Assembly (NCBI RefSeq): GCF_002262885.1
Contig: NZ_NKYF01000021.1
Location: forward strand, 62,001 to 126,000
DNA from: Pseudonocardia sp. MH-G8
Lineage (GTDB): Bacteria > Actinomycetota > Actinomycetes > Mycobacteriales > Pseudonocardiaceae
Length of the DNA: 64,000 nucleotides
Direction: 5' to 3'
Below the pieces are notes generated by a model. It made no database searches and was not told where the DNA came from. It was given only the letters and a program-made list of their open reading frames with translations. The position numbers were made by a program, and so were the translations under genes. Shown here piece by piece: positions 1 through 9,028 of this stretch (the stretch's first letter is position 1; each line of letters opens with the position of its first letter).

Positions 1-212
1 AGTTCCTCCCGGCTGAGGAGGCCAAGGGCCTGTTCTACGGCGCCGTCCTCATCCTCGCCCTCCTCGTCCTGCCGAAGGGCCTGCTGGGGATGGGGTGGCC
101 GCTTCGCTCCCGTCGCCGCAACGGGCGCGGGGAGCAGGGCCCACTCGCCCCGGTGCGGGAGGGAGCGCGGCCACTGGTCGCTGCGCCGACCAGGAAGGGG
201 GCCGGCGGATGA
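1..212 (+). CDS. Branched-chain amino acid-type ABC permease (LivM-like), C-terminal fragment
   Basis: Only the last 69 codons lie in the window; reading from base 3, the frame ends at TGA 210-212. The visible part has one hydrophobic segment (FYGAVLILALLVLPKGLLG) ending in the P-x-G-L-L-G turn typical of the last helix of LivM permeases, then a basic, proline-rich cytoplasmic tail of about 35 residues. The stop overlaps the start of the next ATPase gene (ATGA at 209-212), as expected for a Liv-type operon. The role is inner-membrane translocation of an amino acid or small carboxylate for the ATPases and lipoprotein encoded downstream. Confidence 0.75.
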   Translation, partial: FLPAEEAKGLFYGAVLILALLVLPKGLLGMGWPLRSRRRNGRGEQGPLAPVREGARPLVAAPTRKGAGG

Positions 213-988
213 TCGACGTCAGGAGTGCCACCGTGCAGTTCGGCGGGATCACCGCGCTGAAAGATGTCGACCTGGCGGTCGACCGCGGCCGGGTCTGCGC
301 GGTGATCGGCCCCAACGGTTCCGGGAAGACCACGCTGTTCAACACGATCTCGGGGTTCGTCTCTCCGACCGCGGGCAGCGTGCTTGTGGACGGGCGCGAC
401 GTCACCCGGGTGGCCGCCGACGGGCGTGCCCGCCTCGGCCTCGCCCGCACCTTCCAAACTCCCCGCGTCGACGCGGAGGCGACGGTGCGGGAGACCGTGC
501 TGTGCGGGTTCCTGCCCTCGACCCGGTCCGGGCTGCTGGCCGCGCTGATCCGGACGCCGCGGGTGCAGCGGGAGGAACGCCGTCTCGTTACCGAGGTGGA
601 CGAGCTGCTGGAGCGGTTCGGTCTCGAGGGTCACGCCGGCCACCGGCTCTCGGAGCTGCCGATGGGGCTCGTCCGGATCGTCGACGTGGCCCGGGCGATG
701 GCGATGCGTCCGAAGTACCTGCTGCTGGACGAACCGGCGGCCGGCCTGACCACCGATGAGCAGCAGCTGCTGGTCAGCGAGATCCGCCGGGTGGCCGGGG
801 AGGGAGTCGGCGTGCTGCTCGTCGAGCACAACTTCGTCCTCGTCCAGGACGTGAGCGAGCACGTGGTGGTGCTGGAGCGCGGCGCGGTTCTGGCCGAGGG
901 CGCGCCCGGCCTCGTCGCCGAGGACCCGCGGGTGGTCGACGTCTACCTGGGCGTGACCGACGAGGACAGCGCACAGGAGACGACATGA
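209..988 (+). CDS. ABC transporter ATP-binding protein, LivG-like
   Basis: 259-residue cytoplasmic ATPase of a high-affinity branched-chain-type importer. It has Walker A GPNGSGKT near residue 33, a Q-loop (TFQTPR) and Walker B LLLDEPAAGL followed by the H-loop region LLVEHNF. The ABC signature is not LSGGQ but LSELPMGLVR, a degenerate form that is usual in LivG proteins (LPYGLQR). I start at ATG 209 because homology begins at MIDVRSATVQFGG and the start overlaps the permease stop. An in-frame ATG at 95 would add 38 low-complexity residues. The stop overlaps the next ATPase (ATGA at 985). The substrate is probably the acid or amide processed by the CoA enzymes downstream. Confidence 0.9.
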   Translation: MIDVRSATVQFGGITALKDVDLAVDRGRVCAVIGPNGSGKTTLFNTISGFVSPTAGSVLVDGRDVTRVAADGRARLGLARTFQTPRVDAEATVRETVLCGFLPSTRSGLLAALIRTPRVQREERRLVTEVDELLERFGLEGHAGHRLSELPMGLVRIVDVARAMAMRPKYLLLDEPAAGLTTDEQQLLVSEIRRVAGEGVGVLLVEHNFVLVQDVSEHVVVLERGAVLAEGAPGLVAEDPRVVDVYLGVTDEDSAQETT

Positions 989-1758
989 CGACCGCTGACG
1001 AGAGCGCCGCGCGCACCCGCGCTGCCAGCGCCACGATCGAACCGGCGCTGACGTGCGAGGGCGTGTCCGCGCGGTACGGGCGGATCGAGGTCTGCCGGAA
1101 CATCAGCCTCACCGTCGCGGAACGCGAGGTCGTCACCGTGCTCGGCCCCAACGGCGCCGGGAAGAGCAGCCTGCTGGGCGCGCTCGGCGGCCAGGTGCGC
1201 GGTGCCGGGGGCATCCGGGTCGGTGGTCACCGGATCGAGGCGCTGCCCGCTCACCGGCGTGCTGCCGCGGGTCTGGCCCTCGTCCCGGAGGGGCGGGGGA
1301 ACTGCTTCGGCTCGCTCACGGTGCGGGAGAACCTCCTCCTCGGTGCGCGACTGGCCCCGCGGAACGAGCGCGACACGGTCTACGCCGAGGTCCTGGACCT
1401 GTTCCCCGGCCTGCGGTCCCGGTTGTCGCAACCCGCCTCCGCGTTGAGCGGAGGCGAGCAACAGATGCTCGCCATCGGGATGGCGCTGGCGGGGCGGCCG
1501 AAGGTGCTCGCGCTGGACGAACCGTCCCAGGGGCTCGCCCCCACGATCTTGCGTGACCTCACCCGGCTGTTCGCACTGCTCCGTGGGCGCGGCATCGGAC
1601 TGCTGATCGCCGAGCAGAACCACGCGTTCGCGGCCGCGATGGCCGACCGGTTCGTGGTGATCGTCGGAGGCGAGCTGGTCGCCGAGGGGACCCGCGACGA
1701 ACTGCGGCGCGACGTGATCGCCGCCGCCTACCTCTCGAAGGACGGGGAGCGATCGTGA
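985..1758 (+). CDS. ABC transporter ATP-binding protein, LivF-like
   Basis: 257-residue second ATPase of the Liv-type importer, expected to pair with the preceding LivG-like subunit. Walker A GPNGAGKS, a full signature LSGGEQQ and Walker B VLALDEPSQGL are present, followed by LLIAEQNHAF, the LivF version of the H-loop. The first 22 residues are a non-conserved Ala/Thr-rich leader. The gene overlaps both neighbours by four bases (985-988 and 1755-1758), so it is translationally coupled to the CoA-transferase gene that follows. This ties transport directly to CoA metabolism. Confidence 0.9.
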   Translation: MTTADESAARTRAASATIEPALTCEGVSARYGRIEVCRNISLTVAEREVVTVLGPNGAGKSSLLGALGGQVRGAGGIRVGGHRIEALPAHRRAAAGLALVPEGRGNCFGSLTVRENLLLGARLAPRNERDTVYAEVLDLFPGLRSRLSQPASALSGGEQQMLAIGMALAGRPKVLALDEPSQGLAPTILRDLTRLFALLRGRGIGLLIAEQNHAFAAAMADRFVVIVGGELVAEGTRDELRRDVIAAAYLSKDGERS

Positions 1759-2894
1759 CACCACCGCCCGCCGGCGCCCTGCACGGCATCCGGGTGATCG
1801 ATATGAGTCGGCTGGCCCCCGGCCCGTTGTGCTCCATGATGCTGGCCGACCTCGGCGCAGAGGTGATCGTCGTGGGCGGCGGCCGGTCGGGGCTGCCGCT
1901 GACCGCGCTCTGCCGGGGCAAGAGGTTCATCAGCCTCGATCTGAAGCGGGACGGCGGTCGGGCCGCGCTGCACCGGCTGGTGTCCGAGGCGGACGTCCTG
2001 CTCGAAGGCTTCCGCCCGGGGGTGGCCGATCGGCTCGGTGCCGGATACGCGGAGCTGTCCGCCGTGAACCCGCGCCTGGTGTACTGCTCGCTCACCGGCT
2101 ACGGGCAGGACGGCCCGCTGGCGACGACCGCTGGTCACGACATCAACTACCTGGCGCTGTCCGGCCTGCTGGGGGCGGTGGGGCCGGTCGACGGACCGCC
2201 GTTGCCCCCGCTCAACCTGCTCGCCGACTACGGGGGTGGCGGGATGCTGGCGGCGTTCGGGATCGTCTCGGCGCTGCTGGAGCGGGAACGCTCCGGACGG
2301 GGCCAGCACGTCGACGCCGCGATGGTCGACGGCGTCGTCGCGATGATGGTCCAGCACTACTCCGTGTGGGGGCAGCCGACCCTGCCGGACCGGGGGCGCG
2401 GCCTGCTCGGTGGCGAGGCGCCCTTCTACCGCTGCTACAAGTGCGCCGACGGCCGGTACGTCGCGGTGGGAGCGTTGGAGGACGCATTCTTCCGCGCGCT
2501 GTGGGACGGGCTCGGCCTCGGCGACTGCCCGCAGCACATGTCGCCGTCCGCCTGGCCGCAGATCGAGAAGGTGCTGAGCCAGAAGTTCCTGGAACGGACG
2601 CGGGACGAGTGGGCCGAACACTTCGAGGGCACCGACGCCTGCGTGACGGCGGTGCTGGCGCCGGACGAGGTGCACGGCCACCCGCAGATCCGCGCTCGGC
2701 ACGGCGCGCTCGCGTTCCCGGAAGGGCCGCCGGTACCGCTGCTGTCGCGGACGCCCGGGGTGGCGGCGCCGGCCGAGCCGGCGGACCAGACCGAGGCGGT
2801 GCTGGGCGAGCTCGGGCTGGACGCCGAGCATATCGCTGCGGCCCTGCCGGACGGACCCCGAGCCGTACAGGGGCTGACCTGGCCCCCCATCTGA
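1755..2894 (+). CDS. CaiB/BaiF-family protein, alpha-methylacyl-CoA racemase-like
   Basis: 379-residue member of the class III CoA-transferase family that most resembles alpha-methylacyl-CoA racemases rather than true transferases. The racemase hallmark GHDINY is present (His128), as is an Asp in ADYGGGG (Asp158) and a Glu in VGALED (Glu242). These match the His/Asp/Glu set known for the mycobacterial racemase MCR in order and spacing. The predicted reaction is epimerisation of the alpha-methyl centre of a 2-methylacyl-CoA so that the acyl-CoA dehydrogenase next door can act. The GTG start overlaps the LivF stop. A CoA-transferase activity cannot be excluded from sequence alone. Confidence 0.8.
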   Translation: MTPPPAGALHGIRVIDMSRLAPGPLCSMMLADLGAEVIVVGGGRSGLPLTALCRGKRFISLDLKRDGGRAALHRLVSEADVLLEGFRPGVADRLGAGYAELSAVNPRLVYCSLTGYGQDGPLATTAGHDINYLALSGLLGAVGPVDGPPLPPLNLLADYGGGGMLAAFGIVSALLERERSGRGQHVDAAMVDGVVAMMVQHYSVWGQPTLPDRGRGLLGGEAPFYRCYKCADGRYVAVGALEDAFFRALWDGLGLGDCPQHMSPSAWPQIEKVLSQKFLERTRDEWAEHFEGTDACVTAVLAPDEVHGHPQIRARHGALAFPEGPPVPLLSRTPGVAAPAEPADQTEAVLGELGLDAEHIAAALPDGPRAVQGLTWPPI

Positions 2895-2935
2895 GTGCCC
2901 CCGCCACCCCCTCCTGAGCTTCGAAGAGGAGCCCC

Positions 2936-4096
2936 ATGAACTCGCACACCACAGCACTGGCAACCGAAGACGACGAGCTTGCGGAGTTCCGCGCGCAGGT
3001 CCGCGAGATCGCCGTGGAAAAGATCGCCCCGCACGCCGCGGAGACCGACGCCACCGGGATGTTCCCGCAGGCGTCCTGGGACGCGATGCGTTCGGCCAGC
3101 CTGACGGGGCTGCCCTTCCCGGAGGAGTACGGCGGCCAGGGGGCCGACCTGATGGCGCAGGTGGTCTGCATCGAGGAGACCGCTCGCGTCTGTTCCACCT
3201 CGGCGCTCACGCTCCTCGGGTCCTGGGTGGGCCTGCACGCCGCCCTCGCGCACGGCGCGCCGGAGCTGCTCCAAGAGATCGTTCCGGGCGCCGCGTCCGG
3301 CGTCAGCGGGGTGTCCTTCAGCCTCACGGAACCGCATTCGGGTTCGGACCTTGCCAGCCTGAGCACGCGGGGTCAGCCGGACGGCGACGGCTGGATGCTC
3401 GACGGCCGCAAGTGCTTCATCACCAACGCCGGTTGGTCGGACTGGTACGCGGTACTGGCCAGGACGGGGGATAAGGGGTACGCGGTGTTCATGGTCCACC
3501 GGGACGACCCGGGTGTCTCCTTCGGACGGCCGGAGAAGAAGATGGGCCACCGGGGGAGCCCGACCGCCGACGTGCTGCTGGAGAGTTGCCGGATCCCGGG
3601 CTGGCGCGTGGTGGGGGACCCGGGCCAGGGCTACGACTACATCATGGGCTCGCTCGTCTACAGCCGCCCCATCATCGCCGCCCAGGCCCTCGGCATCGCG
3701 CAGGGTGCCCTCGACGAGTCGATCCGGTACACCGCCGAGCGCGACGCGTTCGGCCAGAAGGTGTCCCGCTTCCAGCTGGTGCGCGGCATGGTCGCGGACA
3801 TGGCGGTCCGGGTGGAGTCGTCGCGGGCGCTGCTCTACCACACGGTCCGGACGATCATGCGCGGCGGTGCGCACGCGCGGGCGGAGGCGGCCATGGCGAA
3901 GCTGTTGTGCACGGACACGGCGATGGCCGTCACCACCGACGCGGTGCAGCTGCACGGCGGATACGGCTACCTGAGCGACTTCCCGGTGGAGCGCATGATG
4001 CGCGACGCCAAGATCACGCAGATCTACGAGGGCACCAACCAGATCCAGCGGTTGCTCATCGCGAAGTCGCTCTACGCGCGGGCCGGGGGCGAATGA
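2936..4096 (+). CDS. Acyl-CoA dehydrogenase
   Basis: 386-residue FAD-dependent acyl-CoA dehydrogenase, the usual length for short/branched-chain members. It contains the FAD/substrate signature GVSFSLTEPHSGSDL and the C-terminal motif QLHGGYGYLSDFPVERMMRD. The segment QIYEGTNQIQR carries the catalytic base (Glu near residue 365). It should introduce an alpha,beta double bond into the acyl-CoA and pass electrons to ETF. The start ATG 2936 has a GAAGAGGAG ribosome site just upstream. The gene follows the racemase after 41 bases and overlaps the next CoA-transferase by ATGA, so it belongs to the same operon. Two CoA-transfer/racemase genes flanking a dehydrogenase suggest a branched or xenobiotic acid. 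Confidence 0.92.
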   Translation: MNSHTTALATEDDELAEFRAQVREIAVEKIAPHAAETDATGMFPQASWDAMRSASLTGLPFPEEYGGQGADLMAQVVCIEETARVCSTSALTLLGSWVGLHAALAHGAPELLQEIVPGAASGVSGVSFSLTEPHSGSDLASLSTRGQPDGDGWMLDGRKCFITNAGWSDWYAVLARTGDKGYAVFMVHRDDPGVSFGRPEKKMGHRGSPTADVLLESCRIPGWRVVGDPGQGYDYIMGSLVYSRPIIAAQALGIAQGALDESIRYTAERDAFGQKVSRFQLVRGMVADMAVRVESSRALLYHTVRTIMRGGAHARAEAAMAKLLCTDTAMAVTTDAVQLHGGYGYLSDFPVERMMRDAKITQIYEGTNQIQRLLIAKSLYARAGGE

Positions 4097-5304
4097 CCGT
4101 GGCCGCGCTCGACGGCATCACCGTGCTGGAGATCAGCGAGGTCATGCAGGCCCCGCTGGCCGCACAGGCACTCGCCGACTTCGGTGCGGACGTGATCAAG
4201 GTGGAGCGCCCTGGTCGGGGCGACGCCATCCGCGGGCAGGACCGGCACGCCACCGCGAACGGCCTCGTGAGCAGCTACTTCGCTGCGCTCAACAGGAACA
4301 AGCGGTGCATCTGCCTTGACCTGAAGCACCCGGCCGCGCGCGGCGTCCTGCACCGGATCGTTCCCCGGGTCGACGTCCTCATCCACAACTTCCGGCCGGG
4401 AGTCATGGAACGCCTCGGCCTCGGCTACGAGGAGCTGCGCGAGATCCACCCGGGCCTGGTCTACGCGGCTGCGTCCGGTTTCGGGGAGACCGGCCCGCTC
4501 GCCAGGACGGGCGGGCAGGACATGGTGGCCCAGTCGCTCAGTGGCATCGCGGTGCACTCGGGAGGGCCGGGAGGCCGGCCGCACCTGTGCCCGACCCCGT
4601 TCGTGGACTACGCGAGCGGGATGTCGTTGGCGCAGGGGATCTTGCTGGCACTGATGGAGCGGCAACGCTCCGGACAGGGCCAGAAGGTCAGCATATCGCT
4701 GCTGGACGTCGCGATGGGGATGCAGACGCTGGAAGCCACGTCGCAGTTGATGTACGGCGTTGAAACCAACTGGGTGGCCGACTGGTTCCCGAACGCCGTC
4801 TTCGCCACGGCCGACGGCTGGATCACGGTGCTCGGGTTCTACCGGGACGACGTGTTCACGCGCATCTGCCGGGTTCTCGAGATCGACGACTCGGCCGGCG
4901 CGGCGTATCCCACGCCGGAGGCGATGGCGGCAGGCAAGCAGGAGCTGAACGCGATCCTGGAGCCCGAGTTCGGCAAGCGGCCCACGGCGGACTGCGTGGA
5001 GCGGCTCAGCTCGGTGGACGTGCTCTGCGCGCCGGCCCTCACGCTGGCCGAGGCGCTCGAGCACACGCAGGTGCGGCACAACGAGACGGTGCTCACCGTG
5101 CCCGTCTCGCAGCAACCGCCCGCGCGCACGATCGCCCACCCCGTGACGCTGTCCCGTTCCCCCGCGACCGTCCGGCACGGGGTGAGCAGGCTGGGGGAGC
5201 ACACACGGCCGGTCCTGCGGCGGTTCGAGTTCGCCGCCGACGAGATCGACCGGCTCGCCGCGGCGGGTGTCCTCGGCGACGCCGGGGACGAGGACGGGTC
5301 ATGA
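4093..5304 (+). CDS. CaiB/BaiF family CoA-transferase
   Basis: 403-residue class III CoA-transferase. Family landmarks are the N-terminal LEISEVMQAPLAAQALADFGADVIKVE segment, the HNFRPGVMERLGLGYE motif and GQDMVAQSLSG. The expected catalytic Asp is Asp172 in FVDYASGM. It lacks the GHDINY racemase signature of the neighbour at 1755, so a transferase role is more likely, moving CoA from a thioester to the imported acid. I start at ATG 4093, which overlaps the dehydrogenase stop; an open frame running upstream inside the dehydrogenase gene is a shadow. Its stop overlaps the lipoprotein start at 5301. Confidence 0.85.
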   Translation: MTVAALDGITVLEISEVMQAPLAAQALADFGADVIKVERPGRGDAIRGQDRHATANGLVSSYFAALNRNKRCICLDLKHPAARGVLHRIVPRVDVLIHNFRPGVMERLGLGYEELREIHPGLVYAAASGFGETGPLARTGGQDMVAQSLSGIAVHSGGPGGRPHLCPTPFVDYASGMSLAQGILLALMERQRSGQGQKVSISLLDVAMGMQTLEATSQLMYGVETNWVADWFPNAVFATADGWITVLGFYRDDVFTRICRVLEIDDSAGAAYPTPEAMAAGKQELNAILEPEFGKRPTADCVERLSSVDVLCAPALTLAEALEHTQVRHNETVLTVPVSQQPPARTIAHPVTLSRSPATVRHGVSRLGEHTRPVLRRFEFAADEIDRLAAAGVLGDAGDEDGS

Positions 5305-6503
5305 GGCCGAACGTCCCTGGCCGGCGGTTCGGCCCGACCCCCGCACTCGTCCCTGCACTCGTGGCTGCTCTGATCGCCGCGATCGGCCTCACCGGCTGCG
5401 GGACCGGCGTCGGGCCGGGCTCGGCCAGCGCCGAGGGCCCACTGCGGATCGGCCTGCTGCTCGAGCTCTCCGGGCCCGCCGCGTCGTTCGGTGTACCCGA
5501 GCGGGACGGGGCCCAGATCCTCGCCGACGAGATCAACAGAGAAGGCGGCGTCCGCGGCCGGCAGCTCGAGCTCTCGGTGTATGACACCGCGGGCAACACG
5601 ACCCGGTGCGCGCGCGGCGCATCGGATTTGATCCGGCGCGAGCAGGTCGTCGCGATCATCGGCGGAACCACTGGTTCCTGCACCCTCGCGGCCGCCCCGG
5701 TCGCCGAGCGCAACAAGATCCCGATGCTGGCGCCGAACGGGACGATCCAGGTCACAGACCCGGCGAACTCGTTCTTCCCGTGGGTGTTCCGCTCCCAGGT
5801 CAGCGACCTCGAGACGACCAAGGCCATGTTCGACGGCGCCGCCAGTGCCCACTCCCGCCTGGGACTGTTCTTCCAGCAGGACGCCTACGGGAAGGACACC
5901 GCCGACTACGTCCGCAACGTGCTCGCGCAGCCAACCGTCACCATCGCGGGCGAGGCGAGCGCACCGCTCACCGTCACCGACGTCGCCTCCCAGGCCACCC
6001 AGCTGCGCAACGCCGCGCCGGACGCCGTCCTGCTCCAGCTGTCGAGCGCGAAGCTGGGTGCCGCGTTCACGCACGCCGCCCAGCAGGTCGGGCTGGAGGC
6101 TGAGCAGTGGGTGGGGAACGGGATCGGCACGCGCGCGTTCGTCGATGCCGCCGGGTCGTCGGCCGACGGCCTGCACGTGATGGCCGTCGCGAACCCGTAC
6201 GACCCGGGGGAGCGCCTGGCGCGGCTCGGAGCGCTGTTCGCCGAGCGTGGCCTGCGACTGGAAGGCTTCGGCGAGGCGCTGGCGGCGACCGCCGTCGTCG
6301 CGATCGTCGAAGCGATCGAGCAATCGCCGGAGATGGTCGGCGGCCAGGAGATCCGCGACGCTCTGGAACGGGTCTGCATGGATGCTCCGTACACCGAGGG
6401 GCAGCTCTGCTTCGGTCCGGACGACCACGACGCCCTGGACGCGGCCGCGATCGTCGAGGTCGTGGTGCGTGACGGGGCGTTCGTCACCGTCGATGAGCGC
6501 TAG
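5301..6503 (+). CDS. Branched-chain amino acid-type ABC substrate-binding lipoprotein
   Basis: 400-residue extracytoplasmic binding protein of the LivK/peripla_BP_6 type. A basic, hydrophobic signal peptide ends in the lipobox LTGC (lipidated Cys33). The mature part starts PLRIGLLLELSGPAASFG and continues with DEINREGGVRGRQLEL, the classic beginning of this fold. It should deliver ligand to the Liv-type permease and the two ATPases encoded at the start of the window. Its place inside the CoA-enzyme operon (4-bp overlap at 5301) suggests that the ligand is the acid activated by these enzymes rather than leucine. Confidence 0.88.
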   Translation: MRPNVPGRRFGPTPALVPALVAALIAAIGLTGCGTGVGPGSASAEGPLRIGLLLELSGPAASFGVPERDGAQILADEINREGGVRGRQLELSVYDTAGNTTRCARGASDLIRREQVVAIIGGTTGSCTLAAAPVAERNKIPMLAPNGTIQVTDPANSFFPWVFRSQVSDLETTKAMFDGAASAHSRLGLFFQQDAYGKDTADYVRNVLAQPTVTIAGEASAPLTVTDVASQATQLRNAAPDAVLLQLSSAKLGAAFTHAAQQVGLEAEQWVGNGIGTRAFVDAAGSSADGLHVMAVANPYDPGERLARLGALFAERGLRLEGFGEALAATAVVAIVEAIEQSPEMVGGQEIRDALERVCMDAPYTEGQLCFGPDDHDALDAAAIVEVVVRDGAFVTVDER

Positions 6504-6513
6504 GGGAGGGCGC

Positions 6514-8169
6514 GTGCCCGACATGCGCGAGTGGACCGTGCCGGCCGTCCTCGAGGCACGGGCGCGGGATTCGGGGGACGAGGTGTTCCTGCGCATGGTG
6601 GGAGGAGGTCGGACCACCTACGCGCAGACGTTCCAGCGCGCCCGGACCATCGCCGGGGCGCTGATCGAGCTCGGGGTCGAGCCGGCCGAGAACGTCGTCG
6701 TGCTCGCGCCCAACTCGATCGACACCGTGCACGCCTGGCTGGGCATCAACCTGGCCGGGGCTGTCGAGGTTCCCCTGCACCCCGGGGCGCGTGGCACGGC
6801 ACTGCAGCACCTGCTCGCCGACTGCGACGCCCGGGTCGTCCTGATCGACGAGGAGTTCCTCCCCCGGCTCCTCGAGGTGTCCGGGCAGCTGCCGGCGCTG
6901 CGCACCGTGGTGGTCATGGGGGACGGGGGAGCGCCGCTGCCGCGACCGGCCGGGCTGCGGGTCGTGGAGTTCGCGCGGCTCGTGGCCGGTCAGCCCCCGG
7001 CGGCCCTGCCGACCGTGGCCGCCTCACATCCGGCGTCGATCATCTACACCTCGGGTACCAGCGGCCCGCCGAAGGGCGTGATCATGCCGCACGGCCAGGC
7101 GCACGTGCTGGCCCGCACCGCGGTCGAGGGCCTGCGCATGACCGGCCGGGACGTGTACTACTGCTACCACCCCCTGCATCACATGGCCGGCAAGTTCATG
7201 GCGATCTTCGCCAGCATGATCGCCGGCGGCTCCGTGGCCCTGGACGTGAGGTTCTCCGCGGACACCTGGCTGGAGCGGATCCGGGATTTCGGCGCCACGG
7301 TGACGGTCGCGCACGGCCCGATGCTCGAGATGGTCCACCGCCTGCCGGCGCGGGCCGACGACGCCGACAACCCGCTGACGAGGGTGCAGGCGTCGCCGTT
7401 CCCAGCCCGGATCGCGGAGGCGTTCGAGGCGCGGTTCGCGGTCCGGGGGATCGAGGTGTACGGGATGACCGAGATCAACGTGCCGTGCTGGCGCCCGTAC
7501 GACGAACCGCTGCGGGTGGGCTCGTGCGGTCGGATCCGGCAGGACCTCTTCGAGATGGCGGTGGTGGACCCGGACACCGACGAGCAGTTGCCTCCTGGCC
7601 AGGTCGGTGAGTTCGTCGTCCGTCCGCGGTTGCCGTGGACGGGCATGCAGGGCTACCTGAACCAGCCCGCCGCGACGGTCCGAGCCTGGCGCAACTCCTG
7701 GTTCCACACCGGCGACCGCGGCCGGATCGACGCGGACGGGTACGTCTACTTCGTCGATCGGGCCAGCGAGCGGATCCGGCGGCGGGCCGAGAACGTGTCC
7801 GCCGAGGAGATCGAAGCGGCGGCGCTGACACACCCGGGCGTGGTCGACTGCGCGGCGGTGGGTGTCCAGTCGGAGTTCGAGGCGGACGACGACATCAAGC
7901 TCACCGTCGTCTGCGGGGAGCCGGCGGTGGCCCCTGAGGTGCTGCTTGCGCACCTTGCCTCGCGGCTGGCGCACCACATGGTTCCGCGGTACGTGGAGTT
8001 CCGAGACGCGCTGCCCCGCACGCCGACCCAGAAGGTGCAGAAGGCCGCCCTGCGCGCCGACGGCGTCGCGCGGGCATGGGACCGGTACGCCGCCGGGATC
8101 TCGGTCCGCGCCCTCGTCGAGGACGCGCGGAGCGGCATCGACGGGATGGCGGGGGAGCCTGCGACGTGA
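6514..8169 (+). CDS. AMP-dependent acyl-CoA synthetase/ligase
   Basis: 551-residue adenylate-forming enzyme that activates a carboxylic acid through an acyl-AMP to its CoA thioester. The P-loop-like motif IIYTSGTSGPPKG lies near residues 176-188. Further motifs are YGMTEIN, the hinge region WFHTGDRGRIDADGYVYFVDR, and PRTPTQKVQK with the catalytic Lys near the C-terminus. I chose GTG 6514, which follows a GGGGAGGG site at 6503-6510; ATG 6523 is a possible alternative three codons later. It is the last gene of the operon and is followed by a strong hairpin. It resembles CaiC/long-chain ligases only in general architecture. Confidence 0.9.
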   Translation: MPDMREWTVPAVLEARARDSGDEVFLRMVGGGRTTYAQTFQRARTIAGALIELGVEPAENVVVLAPNSIDTVHAWLGINLAGAVEVPLHPGARGTALQHLLADCDARVVLIDEEFLPRLLEVSGQLPALRTVVVMGDGGAPLPRPAGLRVVEFARLVAGQPPAALPTVAASHPASIIYTSGTSGPPKGVIMPHGQAHVLARTAVEGLRMTGRDVYYCYHPLHHMAGKFMAIFASMIAGGSVALDVRFSADTWLERIRDFGATVTVAHGPMLEMVHRLPARADDADNPLTRVQASPFPARIAEAFEARFAVRGIEVYGMTEINVPCWRPYDEPLRVGSCGRIRQDLFEMAVVDPDTDEQLPPGQVGEFVVRPRLPWTGMQGYLNQPAATVRAWRNSWFHTGDRGRIDADGYVYFVDRASERIRRRAENVSAEEIEAAALTHPGVVDCAAVGVQSEFEADDDIKLTVVCGEPAVAPEVLLAHLASRLAHHMVPRYVEFRDALPRTPTQKVQKAALRADGVARAWDRYAAGISVRALVEDARSGIDGMAGEPAT

Positions 8170-8172
8170 GGA

Positions 8173-8215
8173 GCCCGGCCGGCCCGGGACCCCGAGGTCG
8201 CCGGGCCGCCCGGGC
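8173..8215. terminator. Long GC hairpin between convergent genes
   Basis: Bases 8173-8187 pair with 8201-8215 in a 15-bp stem with one mismatch around a 13-base loop. It lies entirely in the 48-base gap between the stops of the ligase gene (plus) and the sugar isomerase-like gene (minus). There is no T-run, as is common in actinobacteria, so it is probably a bidirectional terminator. Confidence 0.7.
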
Positions 8216-8217
8216 GG

Positions 8218-9018
8218 TCACAGCGCGGTGAAGCGCTCGGCGACGAGCTGCACCACGCGCTCGGGATCCTCGGCCGCCCAGCGTTCGCTGATCACCTCGA
8301 CCTCGATCGGGCCGAGATAGCCGTTCTCCTTGGCGCGGTGCACGAACCCGCTCAGGTCGATGCACCCGTCGCCGGGCATGCCCCGCGCGGCCGTGTGGTT
8401 GCGGATCGGCACCACCCAGTCCGCGAGCTGGAGTCCGACGCAGGGCGAACGCATCATCTCGTCGTCGAGATCGGGGTCGAACCAGACGTTGTAGGCGTCG
8501 ATCACCACCCCCAGGTTCGGGTGGTCGATGCTCCCGCAGATCCCGTTCGCCTCACCGAGCGAGGTGATGATCGACCGGTCGCCGGCGAGCATCGGGTGCA
8601 GGGGCTCGATCCCCAGCACGACCGATGCCTGCGCGGCGTGCTCGATGATCCGCTCGATCCCGTCGCGGATCATCGCCCGCGAACCGCGGGGGTCCTTGTC
8701 GACCACGGGCCCGCACACCAGGGGCAGGACCGGGGCCCCGAGCTCGTGCGCCTCGTCGATCGCCAGCCGGCAGTCGTCGACTGCCTCCTGCCGACCCGCC
8801 GCCGTCTCGCTGGTGAACATGCCGGCCCGGCACAGGCTCGTGACCGCCAGGCCGGCCCGCTCCACCAGGTCCCGAGCGCGCCGGATCCCGTAGGCGCGGG
8901 TGACCTCCCGCCACGGCGCGATGGCCGGGATACCGGCCCGCGCCGCGACCTCGACCAGCTGCTCGAAGTCCAGCCGGGGCACGGTCATCGAGTTCAGACT
9001 GCACCGCGAGAGCTCCAT
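8218..9018 (-). CDS. Sugar phosphate isomerase/epimerase family (xylose isomerase-like TIM barrel)
   Basis: 266-residue AP-endonuclease-2/xylose isomerase-like TIM barrel. Family segments include an N-terminal LSRCSLNS strand, metal-site acid regions such as LGIEPLHPM and GVVIDAYNVWFDPD, and the C-terminal GPIEVEVISE. Members isomerise or epimerise keto-sugars, inosose or hydroxypyruvate, or act as dehydratases (for example of 3-dehydroshikimate); the substrate is not evident here. The start ATG has GAGGGGCG five bases upstream. It is the last gene of a minus-strand operon with the MFS transporter, SDR, OYE-type reductase and DHDPS-like lyase. Confidence 0.8.
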   Translation of the reverse strand: MELSRCSLNSMTVPRLDFEQLVEVAARAGIPAIAPWREVTRAYGIRRARDLVERAGLAVTSLCRAGMFTSETAAGRQEAVDDCRLAIDEAHELGAPVLPLVCGPVVDKDPRGSRAMIRDGIERIIEHAAQASVVLGIEPLHPMLAGDRSIITSLGEANGICGSIDHPNLGVVIDAYNVWFDPDLDDEMMRSPCVGLQLADWVVPIRNHTAARGMPGDGCIDLSGFVHRAKENGYLGPIEVEVISERWAAEDPERVVQLVAERFTAL

Positions 9019-9028
9019 CGAGCGCCCC

